DNA of 19,478 bases from JAKQHY01 sp034429675 (GCA_034429675.1 DAOUFX010000522.1:1-19478); one strand, 5' to 3'; numbered from the stretch's first letter, positions 6,747 to 15,282 are shown. Notes: generated by a model not told the origin, from the sequence alone. Program-made: numbers and translations.

Positions 6747-8063
6747 TCACGGGACCACCACCACCTGCCCCTCCTCCAGGCCGGCGAGGATTTCGACGCG
6801 GGTTTCGCTTTCGATGCCGAGGGTCACGTCCACGCGGCGTTGGGCGCCGTCGGGGTCCTGGACGAAGACGAAACTGCGCCCGCGGAACTCCTGGATCGCC
6901 GCCGGGGGCAGCCAGAGCGCGTCGCTGTGCTGTTCCAGGATCACCGTGGCCTGGAGCAGCGCGCCGAGGGTGAGCGCGGGGGCTTGCGGGCCGGGCGCGA
7001 TGTGCGTGGCGCGGTCGTTCTCTTCGGCGTCGCCGCCCCAGCCGTAGGGGAGTTGGCGGATGCTGCCGGTGAACGGCTGCGCGCCGGCGCCTGAGGGGAG
7101 CAGCGTCACGCTCTGCCCGACCTGCAACTCGTTGACCTGCTCGGCGGCGAGATCGGCGCGCAACTCCAGTTCGGCGGGATCGCCCACCGTGATCACGGGC
7201 GCGTAGGCGTCCACGCGGTCGCCGGGCGCAGCGGCCAGCGCCAGCGCGACGCCGTCGAAAGGCGCGACCAGGCGGCGCTCGGCGAGCTGTTCTTCCAACT
7301 GCTGAATCTTCTGCCCCAGGCGCGGGTCGGGGCCGTCAAGCGCGATCTCGCCGTCCAGCTCCGCCTGGGCCACGGCCAGCGCCAGTTGGCGCAGCGTGTA
7401 GTTGCGCTCGCGCTCGGCGGCGGCGAGATCGGCCTGAGCGATTGCGAGCCCGCGCTGCGCCTGAGCGACCTGGTTGGCGTAGCCCCGGCGCTGGTCTTCC
7501 GAGTCCCACGAGCGGTCCAGCGACTTGTTGTACTCGTCCTGCGCGTAGGTCAGCGTCTCCTGCGCGCTCTGCAGCGCAATCTCGGCGCGCAGGAGCGCGG
7601 GGTCGGGCGCGTTGGCGCGGGCGCGTTCCAGCGCGAGCTGCCGGTCTTGCAACGTGAGCTGCGCGCTGCTGATGGCGCGAGTGCTTTCGATCTGCGCCTG
7701 CTCCCAATCCAGGCGGGCGGCGTCGAGCTGCCGCTGCAAATCGCCGAGGGCCAGCTCGGCCAGCGTGTCGCCGGCCTTGACCGCATCGCCGCGTTGGACG
7801 GCCAGCCGGTTGAGATAGCCGTCGGCGCGGAAGAAGAGGCGCGCCTCCTGCGCCGGCGCGACGCGGGCCGTGAAGACCAGCTCGCGGGTCACGTCGCCGC
7901 GCTGCACGCTGTACGTGGGCTGTTCGATGGCCGTCTCCGGCGGCAGTGGCGTCGGGGTGGGGGCCGGCGGTTGGGCCAGGCCGTTGCCGGGGGCGCAGGC
8001 GGCGAGAAACAGCGCCAGTGTCAGGAGAAGAGGGTGCGGACGGAACATTCGATCAATCTTCAT
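6747..8063 (-). CDS. HlyD/MacA-like adaptor lipoprotein of the ABC exporter
   Basis: This 438-residue envelope protein is the partner of the FtsX permease. The signal peptide ends in a lipobox LAAC (C23), followed by a Pro/Thr linker (PPAPTPTPLPPE), so it should be membrane-anchored outside the cell. The two lipoyl half-motifs lie at about 72-112 (FFRADGYLNRLAVQRGDAVKAGDTLAEL) and 262-295 (RRLVAPFDGVALALAAAPGDRV). Between them (112-262) is a long, Ala/Gln/Leu-rich coiled coil. A beta-barrel follows at 296-375 and a membrane-proximal domain at 380-438. The start is ATG 8063, overlapping the SBP1 stop by 11 bases, with AAGG upstream; ATG 8048 is an alternative just after the SBP1 stop. An in-frame codon at 8126 would lie deep in SBP1 and bury the signal peptide. 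No TolC-like protein is nearby, as expected in a monoderm-like envelope. Confidence 0.92.
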   Translation of the reverse strand: MKIDRMFRPHPLLLTLALFLAACAPGNGLAQPPAPTPTPLPPETAIEQPTYSVQRGDVTRELVFTARVAPAQEARLFFRADGYLNRLAVQRGDAVKAGDTLAELALGDLQRQLDAARLDWEQAQIESTRAISSAQLTLQDRQLALERARANAPDPALLRAEIALQSAQETLTYAQDEYNKSLDRSWDSEDQRRGYANQVAQAQRGLAIAQADLAAAERERNYTLRQLALAVAQAELDGEIALDGPDPRLGQKIQQLEEQLAERRLVAPFDGVALALAAAPGDRVDAYAPVITVGDPAELELRADLAAEQVNELQVGQSVTLLPSGAGAQPFTGSIRQLPYGWGGDAEENDRATHIAPGPQAPALTLGALLQATVILEQHSDALWLPPAAIQEFRGRSFVFVQDPDGAQRRVDVTLGIESETRVEILAGLEEGQVVVVP

Positions 8064-10617
8064 ACCATACCTTCGCTTCGGGGATGCCGGCTTCTTGTTC
8101 GCAGCGAGCCTGAACGGATGCATCATCCATTCCTTTGGAGGCTCTCAGGCAGGCAAGGTAGGCCGTAGCAAGCTCTTGCGCTTGCCCCAGCGTTTTCTCA
8201 GGGTCGCTGCCCTGTTCCAGCGTTTCGCGCACGGCCAGGCGGTAGAGCCGGTAAGCGACTTCGTACCAGTCCGCGCCGGTCTGGACGGCGTCGAAGTCGC
8301 TGTCGGCGTATGTTGCCAGCGTCGTTTGCAGGGCTTGTTTCAGTTGAACGTGGGTCTGATCCGGGTACAGCGGAAACACGGCTTGTTCGAGCAACGACCG
8401 GCGCGCGGGCGCGCCGCGCACGATGCCGGGCTGCCGCGTCAGATAGACCAGCCAGCGCCAGCTTTCCTGCGGTTGCTCACGTTGCGCCGACAGTCCATAG
8501 CCCAGGGTGCTGTAGGCGGTGTAGGGCGTCCCGCTGGTGGGCAGCGGAACGACGCCTACGTCAAATTCGAGCGGTGTTCCGCTTGATCCGATGGCGTCAA
8601 TCCAAAGCGCCACTTTCCCTTGGGCGACCAGGTCCAGTGGGGTGTTCCAGTCGCGGACGTGCAGCGCGGGAGAGGGCATGAGGCGGTCATCCCGGGAGAG
8701 TGACGCATACCAGCGCACACTTTCCACCACGGCGGGATTATTCAGTGTGGGTTCGGCGGGAGCATTCGGATTGTCCACCAGCGGCGCGGCGCGTCCGGCC
8801 TGTTGCGACGCCCGGATCAGGGGCAGCGTGGCCCAGCCTTCAGTCATCGTGGTGAAGCCCCATTGGCGCTGCTCGCCCTCCCCGAAACTGAGTTGCGCAG
8901 CCGTTTGCGCCAGATCATCCCAGGTCCAGTCTGCGGTCGGGTACGCGACGCCGGCGGCGTCAAAGAGCGTTTGGTTGTAGAAGAGCAGGTAGGCGTTGAC
9001 TTCGACGGGCAATCCCCACAGCGCGCCCTGGCGGCGATAGGGTGCGAGGGCCTGCGGGTAGAAATCGCCCAAATCCAGCGCATTGTCGCTTTCGACCAAC
9101 GGCTGTAAGTTGCGCCAGTATGTTTGTACTTCGGTTTGCCGGAAATTGGGAGAAACCCAAAACACGTCCGCTTCGGCGGCGCGTTTTTCCGGCGGGTATT
9201 CGACGCCGCTGAGCACCGATCGGATGATGACGCGGACCGGCGACTCCGAGGCGGATGCGTACTGCTGCGCTACATCCTTGTAGAAGACTTCGTCACTGAT
9301 CACCAGGCAGGTGATGGCGGCGCCGGCGCTCAGGGGGGCAGATTCCGCAGGGACGGCTGCATCCGGCGCCGCCAGCGATGCGCTTTGGGCCAACCCGTCC
9401 AATGCGCGCGTTTGCGCCTCTTGCAGAACGGCGCCTGCCGCCGTTCCCCGGACGATTTGAGCGATGCCCTGTTGCGTCAGCCAGGAAAACGATTCGCGAA
9501 ACCAGCCGTAGCGCCAGGGCCAGGGCGTTTCGGGCAGCGTTTCCAGGATGCGGGCATAGATGGCATCGTCGCCGGCGTTCAGGGCATCGCGGTAGGCGTC
9601 GCTGTTGAACGTCGCGCGGCGCGCCGGCAACTCGCTCGACGGCGGCGCCTGCCGGCTCAGGAAATCCAGCCAGAGCCAGGCGGCTTGCGGGTTGGCGGCG
9701 CGGGCGCTGATATAGCCGGCGGAGACGCTTTCCAGCGCGACCGGCGGCGTTCCCTGCGGCAGCGGGGCGATACTGACGTCGCTGGGCCACTGCGCCTTGA
9801 ATGGCTCGATCCACATGGCAACCTGGCCGGCGGCGATGGCGGCGGGATCAGGCGGGGTGAGATTGCCGATGTAGCTCACGTATTTTTCCAGCGCCGCGAC
9901 GTTGGCGGGGTCGTTGAACGTGGGCCGGTCATCCCCGACCAGGAGCGCGCCGTCTTGCAGCATCAATGCGCCGGCGCCGCGATGCCCGTCGAATGCGGCA
10001 AAGCCCCAGCGATTCTCTTGGGGCGCGGTCAGGCGTTGCGCTTTCGCCAGGAAATCTTGCCACGTCCAGTCAAGCGCAGGATACGGCTCCTGCGCGGCAG
10101 CGAAGGCGGCGGGGTTGTAATAGACCACGTGAGGGAGGACGCCGAGCGGGATGCCCCAGATGTGGCCGTTGTCGTCGAATCTTGTGGCCAATCCGGGGAA
10201 GAAGCTATCGGGTGTGTAGGCTTCATCCCGCGCCAGTAGGGGCGCCAGATCGTATAGCACTCCGGTTTGCTGATTGAGCCGGGCGGCGTCGAGTTCGGGC
10301 ATTACAAAAACGTCGGCTTTTTGGGAGAGCATGACGGCTTGCGTCTCTTCTGACACGGCCTCCTCCGGCCCCGGCAAGATGGTTTGCGGCTCTATCACGC
10401 GCACGGCGACGCCGGGAGTCTGCTCGTTGAATGCCTCGGCCAGCGCGAGATAGTGACCCTGGTCGGCTGTGACGGCGACGAACGTGATCGTAGTCGTTTG
10501 CGAGGTTGGCGGCGGGTTGGCGGCTGGTCCCTGGCAGGCCATTAGACAAAGGATGGCGCTAATCCAGAGATTGCTCAGGATGGAATGTCGGTGGTTTGAT
10601 GTGATCATGGCCCCCAT
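8053..10617 (-). CDS. Tandem solute-binding-domain lipoprotein 1 (SBP1)
   Basis: This 854-residue lipoprotein has two complete family 1 (MalE-like) solute-binding modules in one chain. The lipobox is CLMAC with C28. Module 1 spans about 43-410 and module 2 about 435-800, with a helical tail ending at 854. The hallmark segment occurs twice: HIWGIPLGVLPHVVYYNPA with YPALDWTWQDF (152-190), and ALWGLPVEVNAYLLFYNQT with YPTADWTWDDL (532-570). Each half also has an AMWIEP/ALWIDA strand and an LP-ARR motif near its end. Such proteins normally capture sugars or peptides for an importer, but no MalF/MalG-type permease is present, and the gene instead overlaps the exporter adaptor. It is more diverged than SBP2 and SBP3 are from each other. 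ATG 10608 is an equally possible start. Confidence 0.9.
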   Translation of the reverse strand: MGAMITSNHRHSILSNLWISAILCLMACQGPAANPPPTSQTTTITFVAVTADQGHYLALAEAFNEQTPGVAVRVIEPQTILPGPEEAVSEETQAVMLSQKADVFVMPELDAARLNQQTGVLYDLAPLLARDEAYTPDSFFPGLATRFDDNGHIWGIPLGVLPHVVYYNPAAFAAAQEPYPALDWTWQDFLAKAQRLTAPQENRWGFAAFDGHRGAGALMLQDGALLVGDDRPTFNDPANVAALEKYVSYIGNLTPPDPAAIAAGQVAMWIEPFKAQWPSDVSIAPLPQGTPPVALESVSAGYISARAANPQAAWLWLDFLSRQAPPSSELPARRATFNSDAYRDALNAGDDAIYARILETLPETPWPWRYGWFRESFSWLTQQGIAQIVRGTAAGAVLQEAQTRALDGLAQSASLAAPDAAVPAESAPLSAGAAITCLVISDEVFYKDVAQQYASASESPVRVIIRSVLSGVEYPPEKRAAEADVFWVSPNFRQTEVQTYWRNLQPLVESDNALDLGDFYPQALAPYRRQGALWGLPVEVNAYLLFYNQTLFDAAGVAYPTADWTWDDLAQTAAQLSFGEGEQRQWGFTTMTEGWATLPLIRASQQAGRAAPLVDNPNAPAEPTLNNPAVVESVRWYASLSRDDRLMPSPALHVRDWNTPLDLVAQGKVALWIDAIGSSGTPLEFDVGVVPLPTSGTPYTAYSTLGYGLSAQREQPQESWRWLVYLTRQPGIVRGAPARRSLLEQAVFPLYPDQTHVQLKQALQTTLATYADSDFDAVQTGADWYEVAYRLYRLAVRETLEQGSDPEKTLGQAQELATAYLACLRASKGMDDASVQARCEQEAGIPEAKVWYED

Positions 10618-10634
10618 TATAACTTTAAAGGAGA

Positions 10635-10674
10635 GATGTGTTTGTGCGGGCGATGTCGCTCACACAAACACATC
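10635..10674. other. Intercistronic 12-bp hairpin between SBP2 and SBP1
   Basis: GATGTGTTTGTG (10635-10646) pairs perfectly with CACAAACACATC (10663-10674) around a 16-base loop that contains an inner GCG/CGC. On the minus strand it is followed by TCTCCTTTAAAG, a poor T-tract. It may be an mRNA processing or stabilising element, or a partial attenuator that lowers SBP1 and exporter expression relative to SBP2. Confidence 0.65.
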
Positions 10675-10692
10675 CTTGTTGTTGATTTTGTT

Positions 10693-13134
10693 TCACGGCA
10701 GGCGGGCGGCTTTCTGTTGCGCCTCGGCGAGGGCGGCCTGCGAGCTTGACCCGGCGTAGATTTGGGCCAGGGCTTCCAGCAGGGCGCGTTGCTGGTTGTC
10801 GTCTCCTGTCGCGAAGGCGAGCGGGGATGCGTCCAGCAACGGGCGATAGGGCGCGAGGGCGTCGGCATCCTGCGTCGCCGGGCGGTAGGCGGGGAGGCCC
10901 AGTTCGGGCGCGAAAGGCGCGTTGGCGGCGGCGAAGGCGAACCATTGCCAACAGGCGGCGGCGTGAGCCGTGTCGCGGGCGATGAAGAGGCCGATGGGGA
11001 ACGTCCGCGCGTACCCGCCGGGTAGGGGCGCGATTCCGGCGTTACCGGTTGCAAGGGAAAGAGGCGCCTGGCCCAGGCCGAGAAGGCCGGTCCACATCGC
11101 AACGCGCCCGCTTTGGATGAGTTGCCGGCGTTGCTGCATGTCTGCGGGGCTGATCTCCGGCAGGTTCTCGGACTGCGGCGCGACCTGGTATTTGCGGGCC
11201 AGGTCGGCGTACCAGGCGACGGCGGCGACGGCTTCGGGGGCATCGAAGCGCGGTTGGCCGTCGTCCGACCACAGCGCCACGCCTTGCAGGGCGGCGAACA
11301 ACGGCAGTTCGGCGGCGTCGCCTGAAAGGGATGCGAAGCCATATTGCCGCGCCTCGCCCGCGCCGTGGCTCAAGGTTTGCGCTGCGCGCAAGAAATCGTC
11401 CAACGTCCAGCCGGGAGCGGGGTAAGAGAGGCCGGCGGCGTCGAAGAGCACGGGGTTGTAGAAGAGCGCGGCCGCGACGCCGTAGGCGGGCAGGCCGTAC
11501 AGGTCTCCCTGGACGCGGAAATCGTCCACGAAGGCGAAGTCGGCGAGACGGAGATCGGCGGTGCTTTCCGCGAACGGCTGCAGATTCAGCGCGTTGCCCT
11601 GTTGCGCTACATCGGCGTCGCCGACGTAGCAATCGGCGGCCTGCGCCGACTGCGGGGGCGTTACCGCCACCCGGATGGCAGTTTGTTGCGTGTTGAAGGC
11701 GTCGGCTAAGGCGCGGTAATACGCGTCGTCTATGCCGTAGCTGGTGAAGATGACGGGGATAGCGTCGGCGGACACCTCCGCGCGCGGCGGGAGCGTCATT
11801 GGGGTGAGCTGGGCCGCCTGGCGATATGCCTGCGCCGCCTGTTCCTGGATGTCGGGCAGGGCTTCCTCCGGCGCTTTGCCGGCCCTGACGGCGTCGGCGG
11901 CCCGCTTGAGGGCCAGGTAGGGGGTGGTCCAGGGCACCATCATGGGATGTTCTACGATAAAACGCATCACACCGGACTCTTCTTCCGCCCATTGCGCCCA
12001 ATAACCGCTTTCCTCGGTCACCGAACGGCGGGAAGGCAACGCCATATTCATCGAACCATACCGGTCGTTGATACGATGTTCGGTCAGGAATTTCATCCAC
12101 AGCCAGCTTTCCTGGGGATAGGGTGTGCCGCTGCTCATAAAGTAGGCCGTAGGCGACGAGAAAAGATTGGCCGGTTGCGTCCCCATGGGGAACGCGGCGA
12201 CGCCGAGATTGCGCAATCCCGATTTGCGCATGGACTCCCAATTCACCAAATACCCGCCCCACATCGCGGCGCGCCCGCTTTTGATGACCGCATCGTATTC
12301 AATGGGGGGCGTCGCGTAGGTGGAGATGTAGGCTTTGTAATCGTTCAGCGCGTTGGCGATTTCGGGCGTGTCAAATTGTTGCGGCTCGAAGGGGGCGCCG
12401 GTCGCTAATCCGCGCATCAGGGGCAGGAAGGTTAAAAGGCCGGAATCTACATACCCGTATTGCGTGATCTTGTTTCCTTCGCGCTGTGTTAACTGCGCGA
12501 CCGTTTGCCAGAACGCTTCCTGATCCCATCCGGGTTGCGGGTAGCTCAGGCCGGCCCGATCGAATACGTCCTTGTTATAGAAAATGACTTCCGGGATAGC
12601 CCAGGCCGGCAAAGCCCACAAGCTGTTGTCCCATTGGTAGTGTTCGAGCATGAATGGGTAAAAGTCGCTCCGGTCGAAGAGATGGTCGGCTTCCATGAAG
12701 GGGGTCAAGTCCCTGACCAGGCCCAGACGCGACAGTTCCGGTTCCATAGACCATCCGACGACGTCGGCCTCGGTGAGCATCGGCGCCCAGCGCTTTAGTG
12801 GATCGGTTGCGATACCTGCCTGTTCCAAAAATGGTTCGATTGCACGAACGTGTACCCGGATGTTGGGGTAAACGGTGTGAAATTCCTCGGCGAGAGATTC
12901 GTAGGCGGCTATGTTTCCTTCGTTGCAGATGAAGTAAAGCTCGCCCGCAGTTTCACTGCCGGTGGATGTTGGTGCCGGGTCGGCTGTGTCGTTGGCGACC
13001 TCACGCGAAGTCTGCTTGGTTTGTGGTTGGCATGCGCTTGATAGGAGGAGTACGATCAAGAACAGCATTTTGGAAACCATTGGGTTGGTGATGGTCGTAG
13101 TCTTGATTGTGTAACGATTGCTTCGCAAATTCAT
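10693..13134 (-). CDS. Tandem solute-binding-domain lipoprotein 2 (SBP2)
   Basis: This 813-residue lipoprotein has the lipobox LSSAC (C35) and two family 1 solute-binding modules. Module 1 includes SLWALPAWAIPEVIFYNKDV with YPQPGWDQEAF. Module 2 includes DLYGLPAYGVAAALFYNPVL with YPAPGWTLDDF. Each module ends in the Ala-rich helix typical of the family (APEEALPDIQEQA; QAALAEAQQKA). ATG 13134 is chosen because AGGAGA lies six bases upstream; in-frame extension to 13233 would read through a response-regulator remnant. The last 330 or so residues are almost identical to SBP3, while the first module is only distantly similar. It is the first gene of the run leading into SBP1 and the exporter. No promoter is evident directly upstream, since that space is occupied by the regulator remnant. 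Confidence 0.9.
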   Translation of the reverse strand: MNLRSNRYTIKTTTITNPMVSKMLFLIVLLLSSACQPQTKQTSREVANDTADPAPTSTGSETAGELYFICNEGNIAAYESLAEEFHTVYPNIRVHVRAIEPFLEQAGIATDPLKRWAPMLTEADVVGWSMEPELSRLGLVRDLTPFMEADHLFDRSDFYPFMLEHYQWDNSLWALPAWAIPEVIFYNKDVFDRAGLSYPQPGWDQEAFWQTVAQLTQREGNKITQYGYVDSGLLTFLPLMRGLATGAPFEPQQFDTPEIANALNDYKAYISTYATPPIEYDAVIKSGRAAMWGGYLVNWESMRKSGLRNLGVAAFPMGTQPANLFSSPTAYFMSSGTPYPQESWLWMKFLTEHRINDRYGSMNMALPSRRSVTEESGYWAQWAEEESGVMRFIVEHPMMVPWTTPYLALKRAADAVRAGKAPEEALPDIQEQAAQAYRQAAQLTPMTLPPRAEVSADAIPVIFTSYGIDDAYYRALADAFNTQQTAIRVAVTPPQSAQAADCYVGDADVAQQGNALNLQPFAESTADLRLADFAFVDDFRVQGDLYGLPAYGVAAALFYNPVLFDAAGLSYPAPGWTLDDFLRAAQTLSHGAGEARQYGFASLSGDAAELPLFAALQGVALWSDDGQPRFDAPEAVAAVAWYADLARKYQVAPQSENLPEISPADMQQRRQLIQSGRVAMWTGLLGLGQAPLSLATGNAGIAPLPGGYARTFPIGLFIARDTAHAAACWQWFAFAAANAPFAPELGLPAYRPATQDADALAPYRPLLDASPLAFATGDDNQQRALLEALAQIYAGSSSQAALAEAQQKAARLP

Positions 13135-13156
13135 GGTTGTTCTCCTGAAATATATC

Positions 13157-13264
13157 GTGGTTCCAGGCGGCTTGCCACAGATCGGCGTAGGTCGCGCCTT
13201 CTGGGATGCGCGCGATGTCCGGTTCGTCGTCAACGATCAGGATTCGAGCAGGAGAGATTTCCAC
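13157..13264 (-). pseudogene. Internally deleted response regulator remnant
   Basis: The reading frame from GTG 13264 gives MEISPARILIVDDEPDIA, identical to the intact regulator at 15447-16106. It then jumps directly to PEGATYADLWQAAWNH, which in the intact gene lies some 150 residues later in the winged helix. About 430 bp between the two are missing, with the junction near 13201-13212 in a GCGCG-rich stretch. Homology stops at 13157, 10 bases before the SBP2 Shine-Dalgarno, so the C-terminal DNA-binding part is also gone. The frame continues into SBP2 DNA without meaning. It is a scar of a collapsed cassette. Confidence 0.85.
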
Positions 13265-13318
13265 AGGCCGCCCCTTTCGCAATGCCGGTTATTCTAGCCG
13301 GTTTTGTGAGAGAGGCAA

Positions 13319-13415
13319 CTATGGTTGCGCTTTCTGCTGCGCCTCGGCGAGGGCGGCCTGCGGGCTTGATCCGGCGTAGATTTGGGCCAGGGCTTCCAGC
13401 AGGGCGCGTTGTTGG
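13319..13415 (-). pseudogene. 3' remnant of a tandem-SBP gene
   Basis: These 97 bases match the last 31 codons and TAG stop of SBP3 (16161-16257), encoding the ALLEALAQIYAGSS-QAALAEAQ tail, with a few substitutions. Similarity ends abruptly at about 13416, after which the DNA leads into the lipoprotein stop at 13440. The SBP-tail to regulator-start spacing (13264-13319) is the same as between SBP3 and the intact regulator, including the CCGGTTATTCTAGCCGG spacer motif. Confidence 0.85.
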
Positions 13416-13439
13416 TATCTTTATGCTTGATGCGGCAGT

Positions 13440-14555
13440 TTAAGGTGTAATCTCGACGAGAATGCGTTGGGTGAATCCGGTTTTGGGATAGAGGATACGT
13501 TGCCCCTGGTTATCAAATTCGCGGTTGTAGGGCGCGCCGAAAACAACCACCATCATTTGTTGCGCCCCGGGTTGCTCGGGGACATGAATCGGGAGCGTGA
13601 TTTCGTGTTCGCTTTCTTCGAGAATAGGGACATGATACTCGGCGATTTCACGCATTTCGTCATTCCAAAAGACGCCAATGAGAACGGGGAATGTTTGTCC
13701 AAGAGAGGTTGAATTTTCTTCAGGTTGTGGGGCAGTGAGGGTCAAATCCATTTTGTGTACTGTGCCTGCTTTGAGTTGCAACCGATGGATGGGAGAGCGT
13801 TCTTCCGGCGTAGTAGTAGGATCGAGGAATCTGGGTAGTTGTAGAGCGCGGCTATAATGTACTGGCGCAGATGGCGGATCAACAGTTCCGAGAAGATTGT
13901 CAGCTTGATCGAGTTCTTGTACCCCCACCCATAAACTGTAACGCTGTTCGCCAAAGGAAAGCTGCTGTTGGAAGCGATAAAACAAATCATCGCTTTCGCT
14001 TTCCGGATCGGTGATTAAGAGGATTGTGAAGTGATGCAAACCTGCGGAGAGAGGAGGAATTATGTATTCCAGGGCAAATTCTTCCTTCGGCTGTAGCACC
14101 GGCAAATCGTAGTAGAGTTTCTTACTTTGTCCGTTGCTGACCACCGGAACTTGTTGGTAGTCTATCATAAAAATAATACGCAGACTATGCGGTTTAAAAT
14201 AGCGATTGCAAATCAGGGACCGCGCCGTCGTGGATCGCTGAGGAGGGAGGCGATTCGGATTTGTACTATAAGGTTCTTCATACAAATCGAGAGACTCAAT
14301 GTGTGAGATTGTAATCCAAGCGCCACTCCCCTCGGTTTTCTCTAAAAAACTTAGCATTTCCTGCCAATTATTTTCTGTTCCTGCAATCCCGAACATCTGG
14401 TCTTTAATGGATTGGTGGTCCAGGCTGATGATGCTGATAGTGTCATCTGTTGATTGTGTTTTCTGGAAACTGAGCTGTGAAAAATGTGTGGCACAGGCCG
14501 GCAAAAATAAAAAACAAAGTATACACAGAGAGGTTAGGCGAGAGATTTTAGTCAT
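13440..14555 (-). CDS. Lipoprotein of unknown function
   Basis: I do not recognise this 371-residue protein. It has a clear lipoprotein signal peptide (LCILCFLFLPAC, lipobox cysteine C21) and an ideal Shine-Dalgarno (GGAGGAT, seven bases before ATG 14555). The mature part has alternating polar and hydrophobic stretches that suggest beta-sandwich domains: one around 115-210 (SLRIIFMIDYQQVPV ... HHFTILLITDPES) and another around 265-370 (HKMDLTLTAPQPEE ... MMVVVFGAPYNRE). No catalytic motif stands out. It is AT-richer than the export operon and lies between the small secreted protein and the collapsed cassette. The lipoprotein may be an extra variable member of the cassette, carried in the position where intact units have an SBP. 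Confidence 0.75.
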   Translation of the reverse strand: MTKISRLTSLCILCFLFLPACATHFSQLSFQKTQSTDDTISIISLDHQSIKDQMFGIAGTENNWQEMLSFLEKTEGSGAWITISHIESLDLYEEPYSTNPNRLPPQRSTTARSLICNRYFKPHSLRIIFMIDYQQVPVVSNGQSKKLYYDLPVLQPKEEFALEYIIPPLSAGLHHFTILLITDPESESDDLFYRFQQQLSFGEQRYSLWVGVQELDQADNLLGTVDPPSAPVHYSRALQLPRFLDPTTTPEERSPIHRLQLKAGTVHKMDLTLTAPQPEENSTSLGQTFPVLIGVFWNDEMREIAEYHVPILEESEHEITLPIHVPEQPGAQQMMVVVFGAPYNREFDNQGQRILYPKTGFTQRILVEITP

Positions 14556-14579
14556 TGACGATCCTCCGAAATCAACGAG

Positions 14580-14607
14580 AACCCGAGGAGTGCTTTCCCC
14601 TCGGGTT
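14580..14607. terminator. GC-rich hairpin between the secreted protein and the lipoprotein
   Basis: AACCCGAGG (14580-14588) pairs with CCTCGGGTT (14599-14607) around a 10-base loop. The T-tract is better on the plus side (TTTCTT) than on the minus side (CTCGTTGATTT). Since both neighbouring genes are on the minus strand, it could be a partial terminator or attenuator 25 bases before the lipoprotein start codon. The rest of 14556-14790 shows nothing I can name. Confidence 0.5.
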
Positions 14608-14790
14608 TCTTGGGATGTAGGGCGTTTTGTAATTGGGTCCCGTGATTTTTCGGCATTGGATCGCTGCTAGTCGCATTCCCGGTCCGAAGGGCCTCGTGTG
14701 TTTAGCCTTGCAGCTTTAGCCCTGAGTCTTATGCGATGACGTTTTGCGAAACTTTGACGGGTACCCTTTGTAATTCAGTTGAATGGGGCG

Positions 14791-15282
14791 TTAGAATGAT
14801 TGCGTTATACTTACCTGGTTATCTATGATTGAACTGCTGCCCCAGTATATATTTGCGGAACTCGTCGCCCACCAAGTTTCACCATTGCCGGTTTGATATC
14901 CTGTCCATCGTTCGCAAGAGCTGCCCCAAGTAGTCGCACAAGAAGGGGATTCCCACAGCCCGCCTGTAGTTTCGCGCCAGAGGATGGCCATTGTGTCCCC
15001 AACAGTGGGATAACCAAACAATTCCAGTTTGCTGCCGGCGTTGACGTGCTCACCGCCGGATATGTAGTAGGCGAGGTTGACGGTTTGTATAGCATATTGG
15101 CTTCCAGGTCCTGGCAAAACTGCATTAATGATGGGTTCCCCCGACGCTTGATACGTGACGGTGTTGGTGATGATGGTTATTTCTTGTTTGGTAGGCGGCA
15201 ATTCTGCGGCTGTCGCCATATTGCTCCCGGCAGTTAATAAGATAGCTAACAACATCAACCCGAATACTTTTCTTTTCAACAT
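14791..15282 (-). CDS. Small secreted Trp-rich protein (cassette cargo B)
   Basis: I do not recognise this 163-residue protein. A Sec signal peptide (MLKRKVFGLMLLAILLTAGS) ends with ATA or TAA before ELPP, giving a mature product of about 137 residues. The mature part has one Cys pair (C115, C123), seven tryptophans concentrated in the last 65 residues (LWRETTGGLW, CERWTGYQ, ETWWATS, YWGS) and repeated Gly/Ser/Thr. This suggests a beta-rich extracellular or surface-binding domain. ATG 15282 is chosen because AGGAGGGA lies directly upstream; codons to 15351 lie upstream of the predicted transcription start. It is the first gene after the response-regulator box promoter at 15338-15384. It shares no sequence with the protein in the same position of the next unit (18844-19158). 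Confidence 0.75.
   Translation of the reverse strand: MLKRKVFGLMLLAILLTAGSNMATAAELPPTKQEITIITNTVTYQASGEPIINAVLPGPGSQYAIQTVNLAYYISGGEHVNAGSKLELFGYPTVGDTMAILWRETTGGLWESPSCATTWGSSCERWTGYQTGNGETWWATSSANIYWGSSSIIDNQVSITQSF

Noticed and set aside
9124..10239. 371-codon plus-strand frame opposite SBP1
   Set aside because: Antisense shadow of a well-supported SBP gene with no recognisable motif or start context.
13148..13155. TATATT as a -10 for SBP2
   Set aside because: A start from it would fall within the Shine-Dalgarno and leave no leader; no -35-like hexamer at a proper distance.
13001..13282. 93-codon intact small response regulator
   Set aside because: It lacks the phospho-acceptor region and most of the winged helix and runs into SBP2 DNA out of frame, so it is a deletion remnant.
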